A DNA stretch of 16,553 nucleotides from SZUA-584 sp050943225 (lineage in GTDB: Bacteria; Bacillota; Clostridia; Christensenellales; SZUA-584): the NCBI GenBank assembly GCA_050943225.1, contig JBMNOT010000016.1, positions 1 to 16,553 of the forward strand. Direction: 5' to 3'. Numbering within the stretch: the first letter of the stretch is position 1; every line of letters starts with the position of its first letter. Shown in pieces: positions 14,201 through 16,553 of the stretch. The notes under the pieces were generated by a model, which had not been told where the DNA came from, did no database searches, and worked only from the letters and a program-made list of their open reading frames with translations. The position numbers and the translations under genes were made by a program.

Positions 14201-16553
14201 GGGCTGTCCCCCGCCGCCACCAGAAACGTGATCTCTTCGGTGCAGCCGGCTGCCACGGTCACGCTGCACCGGACGCCCGCGGCATGCGTCACGTCGTGCT
14301 CCGCCCCGGGCGCAACCAGGCAGGCGGGCGGCCCGAACACGTTGCGCCGCCCGTAAATATAGGCGCGATCCGTCATCAGATCCACCGGGCCGTTCGTCAC
14401 CGCCTTGAGCGCGCAGCACAGCGTCCGGCCCCGGCGCGCAGCCGTCACCATGCGTTTCTCCGGATGCGCGTGCGCCTGAACAAACAGTTCCGCGAACGCC
14501 GGGTGCGCTTCAAAATCCCGCTCGGTGCACAATACGGGAGTCAGCGCGCAGGTGACGGTCAGCCGCTTTGTACTCCCCCCGCCGTTGCGGATGGAAAGGC
14601 TTCTGATCTCCATCGGGCATTCCGGCGACACGCATACTGTGAGCGTGGTTTCCAGCCCGCCCACCTCGCGCACGAACGTCGCCTGGTGCGGCTCGAACGT
14701 GACGCGCTCCTTGTCGGCCAGCAGGCACGTGGGCAGGAACGCGGCGGACCACACCGCCCCGGTGTCGGTATCCTTGATGTAAACGTGTATGCCCGGAGAG
14801 CGGCGCAGTACGTCGCTGTCCCACCGGCTGATCAGGTTGCCGTGGTAGGTGGAGAAACCTGTGCCGTACTGCGTCAGCATCACGGTATAGCTGTTGTTGG
14901 ACAGGAAATACCCTTCCGGGTACTGCGTCAGCGACGTATACGTCCGAAATGCGCGTATCTCTTCCGGGAAAGCCTGCTTTTCCGGCGGCTTCTCGGCGAA
15001 GTCCATGGTCACGCTGCGCGGCGGCACCTTCTCCTGCAGCAAAAGCTCTGTGGCTTTCACGCTGGTGTTGCGGTGAAACAGCTCCTGCAGCCGCCCGCCC
15101 GTCAGCACGTTGTATATGGCGGCGAGTATCATGCCCTGATGGTGCGCCATGTAGCTCTTGATGACGCGCCTTTTCTTGCACTGCGTGCAGTCGATGGCTT
15201 CAAAAAACCCGTAGCGGCCGGCGGCGCCCAGCTTCTCCAGCCGCTTCATGTTGACAAGGGCGGCCCTGGGCTTCACCATCAGCGCAAGGCAGGTGGAGTA
15301 CGGCGATATCACCACCTCCCGCACCAGCCCGGACCTCATGCCCAGCCCCGGCACGCCGAACGCCTTGTACTGGTAGTTCATCTGCAGGTCGAACGCGTAG
15401 TATCCCGACTCGGATATGCCCCACGGCAGCCGGCGCTGCTCGCCGTAGGCGCACTGCATGTCCACCACCGAGCGGTACGTTTCGCTGAGCAGCGTGTAGT
15501 CGTAGCTCTTCATGATGAGCAGCGGCATCAGGTATTCAAACATGGTGCCGCCCCACGACAGCAGCACCCGGCTTTCCCCCGCCACGGTGAGCGGCCGGCC
15601 CAGCCGGAACCAGTGTTTTTCGGGCACGTCGCCCTTGGCGATGGCAATAAAGCTGGTCTGCCGCGCCTCGGACGCCAATAAGTCATAGTGCGAGTTGCTG
15701 AGCTCCTGCTGCCGCATGGAGTAGCCGATGGAGAAAAGCCCTGTGTCCGGGTCGTACAGCCGGGCGAAATCCATCGCGTCCAGTATCTCCGCAATGCGCC
15801 GCTTCAGCCGCGACGCCCGTAATATCAGTCGGCGGCACGCCACATAGCTCTCGCCCAGTGCCGTCTCCATACGCGCCGTCCACGACAGCACTTCCCTGTC
15901 GCGCCGCATCTGCGCCTTCTCGATGACGGCTGTCAACAGGTCCAGCAGTCCGTGAAAAGCGTCCACGTACTCCCGCGGGCTGATATGGCGCAGCTTCTCG
16001 CGCAGCATGCCCATCTCGTCGGCGTATATCGCCAGCTTGCTTGGCGGGAAAACGGACATCATGCGCGCCCAGGCAGCGTGACGGTCCAGATACGCCCCGG
16101 CCTGGCAGACATATTCGGCCAGCGGGTTGCCCAGGCCGCCCTCGATCATGTCCAGCGAGCTTATCGCGTTGAATATGTCGTCGCCTACCACGAACGCCGC
16201 CTCCTGCCGGGCTTCACGGGATATCACGGCCAGGCCCTGCGTCAGCCGGGCGGCAAAGGGCTGCTCCAGCATGTCGTCCAGCGCTTCGCTGGCCACAACG
16301 AGATAGCACGCGAGGTTGCCGCTGTCCACCGATGACACGTACCGGGGCTCCAGCGGAGCAAGCGTGGTGGTATCGTACCAATTGTAAAGGTGCCCTTCCC
16401 ACTTCTCCGCCTTTGAGATGCCTTCCACGATGCGGCCCAGCCGGCCGATGGCCGCGCCGGGCGTGATAAACCCCTGCTCGCAGGCGCACACCGTGGCCGC
16501 CATCGCAAAGGCGATATTGGTGGGCGACGTGCGGCGGGCGACGCCCTTGTGCG
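11245..16553 (-). CDS. Cyclic beta-1,2-glucan synthase-like protein, C-terminal ~1,768 residues (5' part outside window)
   Basis: The frame is open to the window edge; an internal Met at 16503 is not the start, because RTSPTNIAFA just before it is a conserved family stretch. Residues below count from that Met. The first ~500 form the glycoamylase-like/cyclisation region (YNWYDTTTLAPLEPRYVSSV at 41-60; SYMAHHQGM near 449). A carbohydrate-binding beta-sandwich follows about 520-800, a linker with GEG/KDEDS-type sequence about 800-930, a second beta-sandwich about 980-1240 (DRPPLPWSNLL), and a GH94 alpha/alpha-barrel about 1270-1745. The GH94 barrel has GSGDWNDGMD near 1433-1442, whose first Asp matches the general acid of cellobiose phosphorylases, and WTWYTGTAGWMY near the end. 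This order matches NdvB/Cgs proteins, which link glucose beta-1,2, cyclise the chain and trim it. The N-terminal membrane segments and GT84 synthase domain, if present, lie beyond the window. A stand-alone GH94 protein is unlikely given the cyclisation region. Confidence 0.88.
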   Translation of the reverse strand, partial: HKGVARRTSPTNIAFAMAATVCACEQGFITPGAAIGRLGRIVEGISKAEKWEGHLYNWYDTTTLAPLEPRYVSSVDSGNLACYLVVASEALDDMLEQPFAARLTQGLAVISREARQEAAFVVGDDIFNAISSLDMIEGGLGNPLAEYVCQAGAYLDRHAAWARMMSVFPPSKLAIYADEMGMLREKLRHISPREYVDAFHGLLDLLTAVIEKAQMRRDREVLSWTARMETALGESYVACRRLILRASRLKRRIAEILDAMDFARLYDPDTGLFSIGYSMRQQELSNSHYDLLASEARQTSFIAIAKGDVPEKHWFRLGRPLTVAGESRVLLSWGGTMFEYLMPLLIMKSYDYTLLSETYRSVVDMQCAYGEQRRLPWGISESGYYAFDLQMNYQYKAFGVPGLGMRSGLVREVVISPYSTCLALMVKPRAALVNMKRLEKLGAAGRYGFFEAIDCTQCKKRRVIKSYMAHHQGMILAAIYNVLTGGRLQELFHRNTSVKATELLLQEKVPPRSVTMDFAEKPPEKQAFPEEIRAFRTYTSLTQYPEGYFLSNNSYTVMLTQYGTGFSTYHGNLISRWDSDVLRRSPGIHVYIKDTDTGAVWSAAFLPTCLLADKERVTFEPHQATFVREVGGLETTLTVCVSPECPMEIRSLSIRNGGGSTKRLTVTCALTPVLCTERDFEAHPAFAELFVQAHAHPEKRMVTAARRGRTLCCALKAVTNGPVDLMTDRAYIYGRRNVFGPPACLVAPGAEHDVTHAAGVRCSVTVAAGCTEEITFLVAAGDSPEAVEQCLSGVSGPEDVRRVFHLAWTHAQVEIRYLKLEGSQVNLFQRIASRTVIRIPAKCPAVGTPEGRGTLWKLGISGDLPIIFMHAKDEDSLPNVRTIAKAQEFLSLKGLPADLVIVYEGGDAYLCPLRDKLEELAQTASGRPYNRITVLAREMLSDDDLATLMAAACLVLDGGAALEPQMKAPVVANAYTVFEPGACQGRVHVPKQLKAFDNGWGGYVNQGTEYCIDVTDRPPLPWSNLLVGESLGSLVSAGGGGYTWAGNARMTRLTPFRNDALTDVPGEGVLVRCDRTGDSFSTAPDMYASGRYRITHGFGYTVFERYGGVYSSLTMFVDTKLPLKTSLLKLVNNTECEETFSVYYYAEPVLADKAAGIRARFEDGRLIASSPFGEAGNAMFIAIPGMDVRYTASAQEFFGVPGHNIRPEALKIAELSDNLGCGATLLALQAHVKLKPGEQKTLTLLMGYGDQRMIEELCAAGDAERRLEKVRQRWRELVGGIRVTTSAKSFDMLVNGWLIYQTYTSRLMGRTGYYQSSGAYGFRDQLQDVLAVTLTNPAWARAHILKCAARQFIEGDVLHWWHEPAHGVRTHITDDKLFLPYVACEYERLTGDMAVFDEQVPYLVSKPIPEGRSDLYDWFEETSERESLFLHCVRAIGSVRYGERGLPLMGSGDWNDGMDKVGAEGKGESVWLAFFLSEVLRLFADLCERRGEHELAEQYTAQRDELRKNIEQHGWDGEWYARAFFDDGTPLGSHTSPECRIDLVSQAWAVISGAERARRAYESASSELVMRDEGIIRLLAPPFDKWEKNPGYIKNYLPGVRENGGQYSHAAAWFVIAAARLRLKDDALRLFQMINPINHTRTPADVERYKGEPYVMASDVYHVEGHKGRAGWTWYTGTAGWMYQAAIVHLLGLHIERGVLSITPCVPDDFGPYTIEYRKDGATYIISVDLIPGYQGEAWLSYEGGERAKELPLDKSRGVHRILACWQP

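Noticed and set aside
12859..15681. 940-codon open frame on the plus strand opposite the glucan synthase gene
   Set aside because: It lies wholly antisense to a gene with clear domains, its translation is dominated by Arg, His, Ala and Gln with no recognisable motif, and long antisense frames are expected in GC-rich coding DNA.

Overview
The window is a GC-rich stretch of about 16.5 kb, densely coding and mostly on the minus strand. It looks like a chromosomal segment of a low-abundance-type Clostridia (Bacillota) genome. The signs are a WalRK/PhoPR-type two-component system, two lipoproteins with sporulation-type GerMN domains, an AsnO-type asparagine synthetase, a B. subtilis-type nicotinamidase, a ComEC start, an ECF S-component, and strong AGGAGG-like ribosome sites. 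Exact placement is an inference. No RNA genes, insertion sequences, CRISPR arrays or phage genes were seen, and there is no gene-free stretch over 300 bases.

Layout, reading the minus strand 5' to 3' (right to left). The right third (16553-11245) is the C-terminal ~1,768 residues of a very large cyclic beta-1,2-glucan synthase-like protein (glycoamylase-like/cyclisation region, two beta-sandwich domains, GH94 phosphorylase-like catalytic domain). Its 5' part lies outside the window. After 20 bases comes a YgiQ-family radical SAM protein, which overlaps a PncA nicotinamidase by an ATGA junction. An 86-base gap with an extended -10 promoter then leads into walR-like, walK-like, a single-GerMN lipoprotein and a triple-GerMN lipoprotein. 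These four genes are packed end to end or overlapping and look like one operon: a regulator, a membrane sensor with an extracytoplasmic domain, and two surface lipoproteins.

The only plus-strand gene is asnB (2291-4129). It runs head-on into the triple-GerMN gene and the two coding regions overlap by 11 bases. On its other side it is divergent from a second minus-strand operon, ECF S-component (TTG start), YhfI-like metallo-beta-lactamase-fold hydrolase, and the first 280 residues of ComEC, whose remainder lies outside the window.

Functionally, the centre is an envelope-sensing regulatory operon. The flanks are housekeeping functions: asparagine supply, NAD salvage, vitamin uptake, DNA uptake and glucan synthesis. 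Nothing here is clearly a new defence or mobile system. The points most worth a second look are the GerMN lipoproteins locked to the WalRK-like pair, the missing standard start codon at the expected N-terminus of the kinase, and a promoter placed so that the ygiQ message would be leaderless.
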